Positions 1 through 11,865 of a stretch of DNA of 64,000 nucleotides are shown in pieces. The position numbers were made by a program, and so were the translations under genes. Below the pieces are notes generated by a model, which saw only the letters and a program-made list of their open reading frames with translations, was not told where the DNA came from and ran no database searches. Source of the stretch: Chalara sp. BL73 (lineage: Eukaryota; Ascomycota; Leotiomycetes; Helotiales); NCBI GenBank assembly GCA_918026815.1, contig CAKJVC010000150.1:1364001-1428000 (forward strand), read 5' to 3'. Every line of letters starts with the position of its first letter. Within the stretch, counting starts at the first letter, position 1.

Positions 1-878
1 CAGGGTGGTGTAGTAGCTCCCAGTCACTGGCTGCAACAGAGTTCAAAAACGGAGAGCTTAGTGTCACTGGTGTTTCTGTTACAAGTATAAAACTTGTAGT
101 GCCGTTCTACAAGTGGGATAATTTTGTCAATCACAGAATGCAAGAACTCAAAAGAGTGCTTTCACGCTGTGGTTTTACGAACCAGTTTGTTTACGACAGT
201 GACCAGATCAGAGCGATATGCGAGACATTATGCAGCAACACTTTCTCAGAAAGCTATCGGCCAGGGAATCCAAAATTTCCAACTTTGCAAGCGGCTGAAA
301 GAGTAGTGAGGAGAATTCTTAACTCACAATATGATACTTTTGCGCCTATTGATAGTACCGGGGAGTTGAACTTCTTGTTGAGAGCTAAGGTAGCTTGCGA
401 TGGTCGAGCATTTGTTGTACTCGAAAATGGTCATGTAGGTCTAGCACCTAGTTCGGCACAAGTCGGTGATATTATGACAGTTATGCTTGGATTCGACCCA
501 GCTATGGTATTACGACCCGCCCAGAATGGGACATATAAGGTCGTTGGAGAAGGGTACTGCCAAGGCGTTATGAGTGGTGAGGCCTTGCTAGGGCCGCTTC
601 CGGGTAATTTTAGAATAATGCGGAATTATCATAAGAGTGGAGGGTTAATATGGGCCTACCATGACAACGACGCTGGTCTCCTCCATGTAGAGGACCCAAG
701 ATTAGGCCCCTTGCCAGCGGCTTGGAAGATAAGGGGCCACAAAGCAACAAGCAAATGGACTTGGTATGTGAACGACGAGACTGGGGAGGAGTTCAAATAC
801 CAAAAGGGCGATCCAAGGCTCACTCCTACGGCTCTGAAAGAAATGGGAGTGGATCTGGAGGTTTTCAGGCTCGTCTAG
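1..878 (+). CDS. HET-type (heterokaryon incompatibility) protein, C-terminal part, cut by the window edge
   Basis: The reading frame is open from base 3 to a TAG at 876-878 with no start codon of its own, so the 5' part lies outside the window. The visible 290 or so residues match the C-terminal half of fungal HET-domain proteins: a segment like NGELSVTGV, then GRAFVVLENGHVGLAP, GDIMTVMLGFD and YKVVGEGYCQGVMSGEALLG. In this family that part follows the N-terminal HET domain, which triggers cell death after fusion of unlike hyphae. The HET domain itself is not visible. The frame has no internal stop, so the gene may be intact. The family call rests on recognised motifs, not an alignment. Confidence 0.75.
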   Translation, partial: GWCSSSQSLAATEFKNGELSVTGVSVTSIKLVVPFYKWDNFVNHRMQELKRVLSRCGFTNQFVYDSDQIRAICETLCSNTFSESYRPGNPKFPTLQAAERVVRRILNSQYDTFAPIDSTGELNFLLRAKVACDGRAFVVLENGHVGLAPSSAQVGDIMTVMLGFDPAMVLRPAQNGTYKVVGEGYCQGVMSGEALLGPLPGNFRIMRNYHKSGGLIWAYHDNDAGLLHVEDPRLGPLPAAWKIRGHKATSKWTWYVNDETGEEFKYQKGDPRLTPTALKEMGVDLEVFRLV

Positions 879-1468
879 AGGAAACAGTTGTGAAGAACAG
901 GAAATGCTATTTCAATATTTATCGCAATGTCATACTTGTAGTGTGGTGTACAAATGATATCTCTCGGCGTGGGGCCTTCTCAAAAGAGCTGCTTCGATTT
1001 CTCAGAAAGCCGTTCTCATAATAACAACTAGATAATCCTAGACTTGGGGTTTAATCGTCAGAATACAAGATATTTTTTCCGGAAAATACTTCAAAGTCCT
1101 TTCGTGATTGGCTAGGCACAGGGGAGAGACGTGACAGGAGCCCGGCCGTAAGGCTTGAACTGACTTTGAATCAGCCAATCAAAAGTTGCAATCCCCAAGA
1201 CCCTTCAAAGCCACACTTTGGCGCTAAACCCCGCACACCACACACCACACATGGGCTTGCGGCTGAGCTGACCCCCCACCACTAGCACCACCCACACTGC
1301 CCAGCTTGCTGCCTGCCCGATGTGTTCCATGTTAAAAGCACGAAACTTGAACAGGTCGAGAGATAGGTGCCGCTGCTCTGCGCTTCCTGCCTGTCCACAA
1401 TAATATACTTGCATTGCGATCGAGCTCCGCCAACATTCTTTACTCGTGGAGCACATGCGGGTGCAATG

Positions 1469-2031
1469 ATGCGTCTTCTGAAGCGCTTATCAGGCGGCGA
1501 CTTCGAGCTGATTTCTTTCAACGATGACGACCCACCTTCATATGCTATCCTATCGCACACTTGGACTGAGGGTCAAGAAGTCACGTATAATGAGCTGGTG
1601 GCCGGTGCAGACAAAAACAACAAACAAAAACTGGCTACGCCAAAATCCGTTTTTGTATAGACAAAGCTGCTGAAGATGGCCTAGAGTACTCTTGGGTAGA
1701 TACACGCCGCATAGACAAGTCTTCCAGCACTGAGCTTAGTACAGCTATCAATTCTATGTTCCGCTGGTACCGGCGTGCATCCAAGTGCTATGTATATTTG
1801 TCAGATGTCTCTGTGCCGGAGGTTACTAACGCCGAGACCTCCCGCATAACATGGGAAAATGCCTTTCGACAAAGTCGATGGTTTACGCGAGGCTGGACTT
1901 TGCAAGAGCTTTTAGCGCCGGCCGCCGTTAAAATCACGATGGAAGAGATACGTCACCATATCGATGACTTGCCTCGAAGATGCGCCGAGCTCATACGATC
2001 AAATGGAGGTCTTATTCGAGGTAATAAGTAG
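1469..2031 (+). pseudogene. HET-domain N-terminal fragment, frameshifted and truncated
   Basis: From an ATG at 1466 or 1469 the frame encodes a classic HET start (MRLLKRLSGGDFELISF, then YAILSHTW). At an A-rich run near 1626-1630 the frame breaks. The match resumes one base off with TGYAKIRFC, YSWVDTRRIDKSS, and, from the Met at 1756, FRWYRRASKCYVYLSDV and WFTRGWTLQELLAP. One missing base explains the switch. Two cysteines usual in the VDTCCIDK motif are replaced by arginines. After LLAPA the sequence leaves the family and stops at 2031, so most of the gene is absent. It lies just upstream of a kinase relic on the other strand. I read this as a dead gene; an unannotated intron cannot restore both ends. 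Confidence 0.75.
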
Positions 2032-2239
2032 TAGCGTTGATTTGTTATATAATTAATTGTTTTAATTCGAGAAACTCGTGATTTTGGTGATATTGGCCCG
2101 TGCGTAAATTACTCTGACAACCTTGTTGACAGCAAAAAAAGAAAATGGAAATCACATGCTTAACATATAACAGCACTTTGCAGCCGTCGAACTAAAGCCG
2201 TTGCTATGGAATCGACCAATAATACTATTACGCTTGCCT

Positions 2240-2640
2240 CTAGTACAAAACCAGCCAATTATATTTGAAGAATTGGCTTAGAAATGTTAGCCGATTACTC
2301 TCGTGATTACTTACTTCTCTGAATGCAGCCACGCCATCGACACCTCGGATGTTGAATGTTACCAACTTGGCGATAATGCAACCGAATGACCAAACATGAC
2401 TAGACCACCAAATGCGATGCATTTTGAAGTCACCATCACTATCCTCACATTCTGGAGCTAAGTAGTCACTCTGGCCCACCCGGTGAAGTGTGCTGGAAGA
2501 CTCTACCACTCCTTTGAATCTGCAAAGTCCAACGTCCGCTAATATGAATTTACCGTTATCCACAAGTATGTTCTTTGGCTTCAGGTCATGATAACAGCCA
2601 ATCATGTTGAGATCGTGTGTGGACGTTCATGAACCGGTGT
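2240..2640 (-). pseudogene. Protein kinase catalytic-domain fragment
   Basis: On the minus strand a 121-codon stretch carries the kinase catalytic loop (CYHDLKPKNILV), a DFG-like DVGL, and an activation-segment end with YLAPE. The residues just before it (THDLNMIG) also fit the family, but a TGA cuts the frame a few codons further upstream and the adjoining frame continues differently. The N-lobe with its lysine and glycine loop is missing. The remaining C-lobe is short and ends in unrelated sequence. This looks like a remnant of one of the many fungal lineage-specific kinases. It is unlikely to be active. Confidence 0.7.
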
Positions 2641-2759
2641 ATACTACGTGTGTAAGCAAGCGGACTACGAACTGTGATATAATGCCATTCTGGGACCGGC
2701 TTTAAGCCAAACCGTGAATACTTCCAATCCGATACAGCCTTATTCCGCGTCTTCTCGGG

Positions 2760-3615
2760 TCGTCCAGTTGGATTCGACAACCGCCCCGAAAGAGGGCTTC
2801 AATCAAAAGGAACCCACCAGAGAACATCTACAGTATAACATTCCGGGCCAGTACATTGACTCCTTGTGGAATCAGATCCTTGAGATGATCTATATCAATC
2901 CTGCGTGCGAGTACTTCAAGGGCGCCACCCTCTTTCTCAATCCCAAAATACGACGCTCAAATTTGTGGATCCGATGAACAATTTGAATACCGCGTACAAG
3001 AAACGGGAGCATCAGTGGACATTAGCGGCCGATCCGCAGTTCTATGACAAGGGCTGCTGTCAGAATTCTCATCGACTCGCTTACTCTAGAGCCGATGCTA
3101 CTGCATACCTCAGCCAAGATCGAGATGCACTTCAAACAAGTATATCACATCACCGTTCAGCAGTTGGCTATATCATTAATACACCACAAGCTTCCGGAGC
3201 CTTTGATCCTACCGACCCCTGTGGGATTCAGGGATTGTTGGTGCAGGATAGCTGCACCTTGATAGTTCGCAAGATCAGAGATTTCGAGCAGATGAATCAG
3301 CGGGCGGACAAGCTGGAGATATTGTTACGTTTTGAATTCCGACGGCCGTTGTATCCCCTGCTAATGAATAGCATGTAGAACATTCAAAAGATCGACTACA
3401 ATAAGGGCCGCCAGGAATCAGCTATCTACACTTTCATCATTGTTATAATTATCTTTCTTCCCCTAAGTACTGTAGCTGACATCCTAGGCATGAATATCAA
3501 TGACTTCCGCAACACGAAGATCAACCAGTGGGTCTTCTGGGCCATCGCGATACCCTTGACGGTAATTATCATTGTTCTTTGCTTTATCTGGGCTAGTGAA
3601 CTAGAGAATTTATAG
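2760..3615 (+). pseudogene. Decayed membrane-protein gene with CorA-like C-terminal tail
   Basis: Three stretches of protein-like sequence follow each other in changing frames: GQYIDSLWNQILEMIY with LFLNPK (frame lost near 2945), then NTTLKFVDPMNNL, then a hydrophobic stretch near 3044-3200. The last part, from about 3215, is in one frame with a single TAG at 3376-3378. Beyond it lies a CorA-type ending: FIIVIIIFLPLSTVADILGMN, then WVFWAIAIPLTVIIIVLCF, stopping at 3615. The GMN motif between two membrane helices is the hallmark of CorA magnesium channels, but many fungal proteins use this tail as an anchor. The N-terminal part is not recognised. Two or more frameshifts and one stop mark it as dead. 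Confidence 0.6.
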
Positions 3616-3911
3616 TTAGGATTCAGGAATCCGCGGAGTAAGGACTAGAGGAGTAGAAGGATATATTCTAGGAGAAGTGTTAGATACTCCGCCTCCACAC
3701 TCTCCGTCTTAACTCTTAAGCTCGCAGATACGACCTAACTAACTACTATCCCGAGATCCATCGGCCTCAATGAAGCAAGCACGGGCCGGGTGATGCCCAA
3801 CATAATCCCTACTTCTTACATACTAAAGATGCGGAAACAAACAATAAATAGCTGGATGGATCTTGATGATTGACCTTTCGCAATTTATTTGAAGTGACTG
3901 CTCGGCTATAT

Positions 3912-6900
3912 TCAGATCATGGTTCGCGCTATATCAATTTCTATCAGCTCAGCCAATAGTCTTTTCCATACAGCCGTGCTGGTAGGATCCACGGCCCCCA
4001 TCGTAAGCGTTGGGCGATCTCCAATAATAATCACCCCGGCTCTCGCCCGAGTTAATGCAACATTCATTCTTCGAAGATCCTTTAAAAACCCAATCTCATA
4101 GTGAGCATTACATCGAACGGTTACAAATACGACAATATCTGCTTCCCTACCCTGGAACCCATCAATACTAGAGACCTCGACGTTTGAGAATTGGGAGAGA
4201 CGCGCCTTGAGAAGTTCAGCTTGGCGGCTGTAGGGAGTGAGAACAGCAACGAGTTGATCTTTCAATAAGTCTGCCGCGGAAGCGCTGTCTTGTGTGCCGA
4301 GTACTGCCGATTGTGTACAGAGCATAGTACAGATGTTGTGGCACAATGTGACTTGTCCTTCGTTACTTTTTGAGCGCTGTCCAAAGTCTTCAGGTGTTGA
4401 ACATGCCACAAAGACCATTCTCTTCTCTTTCGCTGCCGTTGAAGTAGTTGGCCATGGAAACTTCGATGAAGGAAGTACTTTCGGGCTCATTGCAACGCCT
4501 GTTTGGAGCTTTCCTTCATAAAATTCATTAGAACTGAATTTGCAAATAGACTCGTGCATGCGATACTGGGTATCTAACATAACTGTAGCAATCAAGCTAG
4601 AGTTTGTTGTGTTGACTTTATTTTGAGTCTGTTGTTTGTATAACCTTTCGAAAAGAGAAACGTCAAATTGTTGAAGAACAGCATGCTGCTGGACGGTAGC
4701 ACCAAGCTGAACGTGATCGCCGACAAGGATCGCTCTTTCACTGCCTTTGACAAGAGGGACGAGAGATGCAGGCTCGGTTAGTTGAGAAGCTTCGTCGATG
4801 ATCACCGTGTCAAAAAGCTCTGAACGAAGAAGTCCCAAACCTGCCCCAATGCAGGTTGTGAAGACCAATTTACTTCTTTTGATATGCTCACGAGCTTTTT
4901 TAAGCGCAACATGGCTGGTATAAATTTCTTTCCCGGCCAATGCATCACATGTAAATCTTCTCAGGTCTTCAGAGACTTTATGTATCTAAGGAGGTAAGAC
5001 GCGAGTTTATAACATCTTAGGGTATGAACTTACATCCGTCGAGACACGAACCACTCTCGGACTTGCCATTTCTGGGTGCTCTCTCATTACTCCTGTTAAG
5101 TACATCCTCATCACATTATCTACTGCATTGTGAGTTGGTGCGCTCACGAGAATTCTCGTAACGCTAGGATGCATCTGGAGTTGCTTTATTATTTCTACGA
5201 TAGTGTGTGTCTTCCCAGTTCCTGGTGGTCCCCACAAGCATGTCAGCGTGTGTGAAAGGGATGCATGGACTGCTTCATTCTGGCTCGCGTTCAAAGTCCC
5301 TTTTGCTATGTATTGTGATGGCCCAGTTGGTGACTTCTGAATTTGGGCCCCAGTTCCCAATATTTGGTCCGATATATGGCAACAGTTCTCCGGTTCGATA
5401 GCTAGACGGCGCACTGCATCAAACATGGTTTGCGAAGTGACGAAAGAACCACAGTTTCGAAGCTCCCATGAACACTCCTCGAAAAATCGGGGTAGAGGCT
5501 GAAAGCAACGCATAATGGCTGAGCCTGGTTGAGATGGTTCTACTAGTGCGTCTACTGAGCATATTTTTCCGGCAGGGTTGTTCGTAGGTAGACTAGCTAC
5601 TGTCAGACGCACATGATCGCTGCTAGCTAGACTTCCCATCATCGCGTCAATCCTAAGGTTAGTTTTCACAAGAGGATAGCCATTCGAACTGCCAGCAGGG
5701 TTCAAATTTAGCAGGTCTCGTCTTGGTCTCTGTGCTTGTTGCGCTTCGTCGATATGGTCAATAGCTATGCCAAAAAGATTACGCACGAAATGGCTTAATG
5801 CCATGTTGTCCCCTTTGAGAATTCGACTGCTTTCTGGCTCAATACATTCGAAAACGAGGTCAAGAGCAATATCAGGAGAGTGTACCGTCAGCGATATGAG
5901 CTCGACCAAATCTGCAAACTCGCTTACTCTCACGGTTTGTGTTTGCGACAGCACCCGTTTAAAGGGCTGAACCACAAACTCTTGAGCATCATTTGCAGAT
6001 AAGATAAAGGCTTTCAGAATCCGTATTGTCGACATCATTAAGAGTTCATATGTGGCTTGAGGTAGTGCTGCCCAGGACTGCGTATGCGCGAATGCGATAG
6101 CAAGAGAGGGGGCGTCTTTCAAGAAGGCAAGCATTACCTCCAATATCTCTGTGGTGCGGGCGGAATCCAATTTTCGCGCTGTAAACTGACCGAAGAGATA
6201 TTGGAAACTACGTAGAAGCAATCCGGTTTCTCCTTTTTCCAGCAGCCAACTAAAAACTTGACCGTATTGTTCGTCTTTCTCCAGAAAATTCAACACTGAG
6301 AAGTCCCTTTCCTTGGCTACTCGCGTAATATAGTCTGGCATATCAGACCAAGTAACTTTGCTCAATTTCGGTATGCTGTATTCCCTTGCATTTCTTTCAA
6401 AGAGGGGAATTATCTCTTTCGTGTCGACGAATTCTAGCCAGAGATCGAGATTCTTCATCGATGTAATATCTTTATTGCTAATAACGTAGATTTCCTAGTT
6501 CGTTCTTAGCTTCATATACATCTCATGGTTCCGGTCACCTACTGCTCCTAGCAATCCATTTCTGTTAACACGTCCAATATGCTGCTGTAGACCTTTGCTG
6601 AATTTGTCTAGAGCAACACTTGTTACACAGTCGAAGTTACGGCCGCTCTCAATCGTAGCTTGTCGGCCTCTCCTTCTTTCACGGGTACTTTCTTTGATTC
6701 TGTAAGTGCTATCGTCAGATTGGGCCTTTTTAATATATATCCACGAGTTACGCCGCTGGCTTTCAAATAGTTGAAAGATGTTGCTATCACAGTAAAGGCG
6801 ATAGTTCTTCTTCGTTGGGAGGGACAACCGGTGACGGGAAGATTGATCGCCTTGGCTGTGTGGAAAAGCAAAAAGACGGACTCGGTCATCGACCTGACAT

Positions 6901-9289
6901 TCTTGGCGTCCCTCTATTTTCTGAGGCACATATATTGCTAGGCTCAGTCGTTCGTCAACTCGAATGACGATAAGCTTCCTATGAAATAGTTCAAGAATTC
7001 TAGCTGCGGTGTCGAGGAATGTAGCAAGTCGATCCTGAGACGAATCATAAACACATTTCCACTTCAAGCCTGGGTACTCCAGCTTAAACGGCTTCAACTC
7101 AGATATCTCAACGATGTTAGACTGGCATAGCGTATTAAAGATATATCCGGATTCGATAGTTACTGGGAGTTGGTCCACAGTCCAAGCTTTCTCTTCTGAA
7201 GTCAAAAGATTTACATCAAATAAGTGCAGGAACTCCACCAGACTGCTGCTGTTCTTAAGGCACCATCGATGTGTCAGCTTAAGCAGTTCAAATTCAGACA
7301 TGGCTACGTCGTCACGACTCAGAAGAAGTTCCATAGCGCCAAAACTATATCCATCATAATTAGCATATTTTAGTTGCTGGGTGTGGATTAAGGTTTTTGC
7401 TCCTGCATGTAGAGTGTCCAAGATATATGTGGGTGTGTCCGCATGTGGTTGAGGAGGGCTTTCCAGTCTCTCTGGTACCCTAATTTTATTGCCATCAACG
7501 CATGTTGAAAACAGGCGATTGAGCTCCTGACACTCCGCACACATTGGTCCTTTAAGCCTAGCCCAATCTATAAATAGATTTTTGACTTTTCCTAATGAAG
7601 CGTTTGTGTATTTAGCAAAGTAAAGCAATCTGTCATCGTCCGTGATTGAGCTGAATATCACCGACTCTTTATGACCAGGGTATTGTGCCGGTTCCGAGAT
7701 CTTTCCCGGAACTAAATCGCTATCCCAACAGACAAAAACTGTTTCGCTATATTAGTTATAGAAGATAAACCAGCGTTACCTACTAACAAGTATCACCATC
7801 TAAATCCCCGCCAGACATCAAATCTGCAGATGGGCGCTTTCCTTGTGTGGGAAATACTATACAATCAACAAGGTGTGCTAACTCAGGCCTCTCTACGACA
7901 TGAAACTTTTGTAAATCTCCTGGGTGTAGGCAGGGATTTCTGGTAACTAGAATGTCCATTCCTTTGATGGCCCGAGCCTGGCCATCACCGTCCAACGTAA
8001 CCTTAATTGCACACTCACCCTCCTTCAAGACATCCCATGCATCACAAATTCCGAAAAGCAGCCTTGATTTAGGAATAAGAATTCTGCACCTTTGTTCGTC
8101 CCTCTTGTTAAGCATTCTGTCATATTCAGAATTGACTAACTTGTTTATGGCTGGTCGGACTGTGTGAAGCGAATCCATCAAAACCTTCTCTGCAAGCTCG
8201 GGTTTGTCAAGATATGTCAGGAAACGAAATGCGGCTAGAGGGCTTCGAGATGCATTGGCGAGAAACTCAAAGTGTTCTAATTGTTTGCGAAGGAGAATGG
8301 TCTCAGAAATTCCTAACGCATGTAGCAGGAGGATTACCTCATCATTCAGGTACCCAAATCCATATGGCTAAACAGTAGTATGGTCAGTATCAGACGCCGA
8401 GCTCGCAAAACAACTGGATTGAAGACTTTACCTTAGAATATTCGATAACAGAAAAAGAATAGTCACTTCCTCCGTTGAATTTTTTCATCGATTTCCTAAA
8501 TTTAGCTACAACATTGCCTGTCATTGCCGGATCTAGCATCAGGACTCCTTTGTAGCCGCGATACCGAATTTGAAATACCGACGGAGTGTATCGTAAGTTT
8601 CGAAAGGTGATCTTGATTTTCCGAGAAAGCTCTTGAGCGAAACGAGGGGCTATCAAGCCACAGCCATCAGTAAAGATATAATCCTTCCTCACTATATCAG
8701 GGATATCCAGATAACGATCAGGTGTTAAAGTCATAACAGTACGACCAGCCGAGAACACAAGACCAATGCGTTTCGCTTTTTTGGGTACAGACTTGATCTT
8801 GTTAAAATCTCCAAAGCTTTCAATCAAATGCGAGATGTTTGACTTGGAATCTGCTAAAAGAAAACATGTTCGCGACTTTAATTGGCTGTTGCTGTGACCG
8901 TAGAAGTTGTAATGGAGGTTATTTAGCGTGACGCCTGACCGGAGAAGTCTAACAATGTAGTCCGAAGACTCTTTCGCGGTTGCTGGCTGCGTGAGAACGC
9001 CTTGGTCTGCTGACAAAGGTACTTGCAAACGAAACCCAGCAAATGAAATGCTGATAAGATGGTCGATCGATTGGGAGGAGATGGCTCGATTGGGAGAAGC
9101 AACTTGCAATCCGAGCACTATTTCCTGTTTCGCATTGTTTGAAATCAAAGTAATGGATTTGAGTAGCTGCTGAGGGTTCAGGATAGACGGATGAGGGAGA
9201 TCGGGTACATGGTAGGACCAGGCTTCGTCTTCTAGCCGGATTGAATCCTGCAGCACGCGCCGGAATGCCTTGATATTTAGTTTTGACAT
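3912..9289 (-). CDS. RNA-dependent RNA polymerase fused to SF1 (UPF1/Hrr1-like) helicase
   Basis: Model: complement of exons 8432-9289, 7788-8367, 6520-7738, 5034-6477 and 3912-4985, 1,724 codons plus stop; all four introns are GT-AG and the sum is in phase. Residues 1-480 are a cellular RdRP core with FTDGCGLIAP, FQIRYRGYKGV, CIVFPTQGKRPSADL and the catalytic DLDGD near residue 475. After about 885 comes an RNAi-type SF1 helicase: Walker A GPPGTGKT near 1302, IIDEASQ, GDHVQLGATV, LDTQYRMHE, SSIDGFQGREADIV and NVALTRA. All catalytic motifs are intact. In fission yeast the separate proteins Rdp1 and Hrr1 form the RDRC complex, and SAD-3 is the Neurospora helicase of this type. A 42-nt intron (6478-6519) joins the two halves. 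The start at 9289 gives an N-terminus shorter than in QDE-1 or SAD-1. The alternative is two genes 36 bp apart, which is less likely. Confidence 0.85.
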
Positions 9290-9468
9290 GTTTTCGTTTG
9301 CACAGATAGCTAAATTATGTGGGCTGGTCGTGTGCTCATTTTTTGTACGGATGGTTACACAAATTCGCTTAGCTGCGAATCAATGTTAGAGCGTTTGATT
9401 CCAGTACCCCGCTATTGAAGCTGGAAGAGTCAAAACAGCGTGCTCATACTGCTTAGAAAAGGTTAAAC
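9290..9468. promoter_or_regulatory. Short shared promoter between RdRP-helicase and AAA_28 genes
   Basis: Only 179 bp separate the two divergent start codons, so both genes must draw on overlapping control sequence here. No clear TATA box or known operator stands out. Confidence 0.4.
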
Positions 9469-10074
9469 ATGTCTAGTCATACTAAGCCCGTAAATATCTA
9501 CGTCATTGGGGCCCAAAGCACTGGAAAGACAACGATTGTCAATGCCATCGAAAATCACTTCAGAGAACGAGCCTCTGGTCCTCGAATTATCACCGAAGTT
9601 GCAAGAACAGTTCTTCAGCAATACAATTACACAGCAGATGATATCACATCATCAGCAGCCCGAGCTTTGACCCTTCAACAGCTCATTTTAGGAGCTCAAG
9701 TGAATGCCGAACGTGCGGCCTCGGATGGGGAAAATTGGTTCGTGTCTGACCGCTCCGGCGTAGATCCAATTATCTATACCAAGAAGTATGTTGGCGAGGA
9801 TGCCGCGGACAACTTGGCTAGGTCTCAGGAATGGACAGAGTTACGGGACAGGATGAGGAAGTCATTGATAATTGTGTGCGAGGCTGGCGGGGATTGGCTG
9901 GTGAATGATGGAGTGAGATTGATGCCGGAAAATCGAAGGGAGTGGGTTGACTTCCACAAGCTCTTCTGCAGTTGCCTCGACGAATGGGGCCTGATCTATC
10001 ATGTCATACCATACAATCTAGTGGCTGCTAGTGAGAGGGTTGCTTTTGTATTGGAGAAATGGAAGGCTCATTGA
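9469..10074 (+). CDS. AAA_28 (NadR/Ttd14-like) P-loop ATPase
   Basis: An intronless 201-residue protein. A P-loop (GAQSTGKTT, residues 14-22) follows a short beta-strand. A second conserved segment, VSDRSGVDPIIY near residue 93, is the Walker B-like signature of the AAA_28 family, which is related to the kinase domain of NadR and to Ttd14. Fungal members are usually about this size and uncharacterised; nucleotide or nucleoside phosphorylation is possible but not shown. It is transcribed away from the RdRP-helicase gene from a shared 179-bp spacer. The length and intact motifs suggest a working gene. Confidence 0.8.
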   Translation: MSSHTKPVNIYVIGAQSTGKTTIVNAIENHFRERASGPRIITEVARTVLQQYNYTADDITSSAARALTLQQLILGAQVNAERAASDGENWFVSDRSGVDPIIYTKKYVGEDAADNLARSQEWTELRDRMRKSLIIVCEAGGDWLVNDGVRLMPENRREWVDFHKLFCSCLDEWGLIYHVIPYNLVAASERVAFVLEKWKAH

Positions 10075-10838
10075 ATAGTGTTTTTCCCGCAACGTTAGCT
10101 TTGAAGTAGTTGGTGATGCTTATGTTGATGGTTATATGAATGGTAAAGGGATTGTTGAACTTGAGCAAAATGAGTATCGCTGGAGGGAATTTGTCATATT
10201 ATAACAGCATGAGGATACCGTTTATTTATAAACTGTTTCTTTGTAGGTCTACCCGAATGATGCGTTTTGTACTTTCTTGAGCGCGTGTATTGCATTCCCC
10301 TCAAACTCTGTATAGTCAGCATACTTTCAACATTGTCGCCATCGTGAATGAGATCTCTCATGTTATTTGTGGTCTCTCGTCGCCGCCTTCGACCGCCTAC
10401 TTTATCTCGCGTGGAAAAAAAGAGCAGCACTACACAACTGAGTCCTTGTACGATGTGCTGGCCACAACCTTCGACCTAATTTAGAAATTGTTTGCAACAC
10501 GCAGCCTAGACCTTGTACTCGAATAACTTGCGGTTTTCGATCGGCATTTTACACGCATTAAACAGAAGTACGACTGGGACAATTGATTGACTGACCTTGG
10601 CTTTTAGGAATATGTCTATAAAGCGTTGTGGTTGAGACAGCTAGTTGTTCTGTTTATGCCTCCTTATTTGTTACTAGAGGACCAGGATGAGAAGCCGCAT
10701 TTTCTACTGCTTTATCTTAATCGATATCCGGGCGTTATTCGTATAGTGAGGGCTCGTCTGACAGCGTCCAGACGCGCAGAGTCTCATATTCAATCCTTTA
10801 TCGGCACTTTAAATCCTCCCTACTAGCCGCCTTCCACA

Positions 10839-11000
10839 TTCGAAGACCTATCACGACACGCTTCGCGACGACCTCCTTAGACCGAATTCTGCTATCAACT
10901 CCAACAACTTCAATTTCTACCGCATACAGCCTTTCTTAACCGCAGTTCTCGCCCACAGTCTTGACAATGACGTCTGGGAGCAGGTCTAAAATGCAGTCAC
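10839..11000 (+). pseudogene. Possible FunK1-type kinase N-terminal remnant
   Basis: A short frame reads like the helical region upstream of fungal FunK1-type kinases (LRDDLLRPNS, then FLTAVLAHSLDNDVWEQV), then hits a TAA. Nothing of the kinase domain follows. It is a weak match by eye only. Confidence 0.3.
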
Positions 11001-11818
11001 CAACCGATCACTTCTTCCATCCAACAGACCCCGTGGCTTTGAAACACAAGCAGACAAAGTAACTTTCTGATGAGGGAATGAAGCTATGCTATGCTGTATT
11101 AGAAGATGTTGCAAGATTTCTGGGACCGTCGCCGCTGTATCGTTTGAGGATAGCTTGTTTTAATCACTACTGGCGGGATCCCAGTTGCTGTAGTCTTTAG
11201 GCTAGTTTTTATTTTTGGTTATGACTTGACGCACATATGTGTCTACAACTATGGGCTCGAGCAGTGGTCCCGGTTGGGAGGAAAGTGTAGTCTATGAATG
11301 CTGGTAGGGCCTTGATCCGGGTTGAGAGTATATTATCGTGATTCACAATTGCCGGTGAAATCTCGACGATATATCTGACCCGGTTGCAGAAGATATAAAT
11401 CGGGATTAGGGGCTTCATTATAATCTGCTATATCGAAGGTCCCAAGATTGAGTGGGCATGAAGCTGGCCAAAAGTGGTGTTATCGTAGGGCTGATGAGAG
11501 AACTAGAGACTTGAGAAATGGCCCAGGAACATGGATTCACTTTCAGGGAGATCCTCCCCATCGTGCGTCTGGCGGGTGCTGCCATGCGGGTCTTCATCGT
11601 CCATATCCTTCACCCACTAGTAGTTATCTAATACAAGGGGCAATTTCGCTGTCAACGGGTGCGTGGTATGGAGTTTGTGCAGAGATGAGATTGAAGCTTT
11701 CACCAAACAAAGCAGTCTCAAATCCACCGCTACGTGGAAACGGGTTTAATAGACACGAAGAAGAAAGGGAGCGGAGGAGGCCCGTCATGCAAGAGGAAGA
11801 AGTCTGATCAGCCTTTCT

Positions 11819-11865
11819 GAGAGATACAGGAGATACAGGAGATACAGGCCACCAGCCAGCCAGCC
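11819..11865. repeat. Microsatellite-like tandem repeats
   Basis: A 9-base unit, gagatacag, recurs three times in a row and is followed directly by four copies of a CCAG-type unit. Confidence 0.7.

Noticed and set aside
2714..2977. The CorA-tail relic as an intact two-exon gene
   Set aside because: The frame changes lie inside protein-like sequence without usable splice sites, and a TAG precedes the membrane part.
6623..6889. Antisense-phase frames inside the RdRP-helicase gene
   Set aside because: They overlap strong domain matches and have no recognisable content.
10290..10826. Short plus-strand frames between 10.3 and 10.8 kb
   Set aside because: No family match, no splice logic and biased composition.
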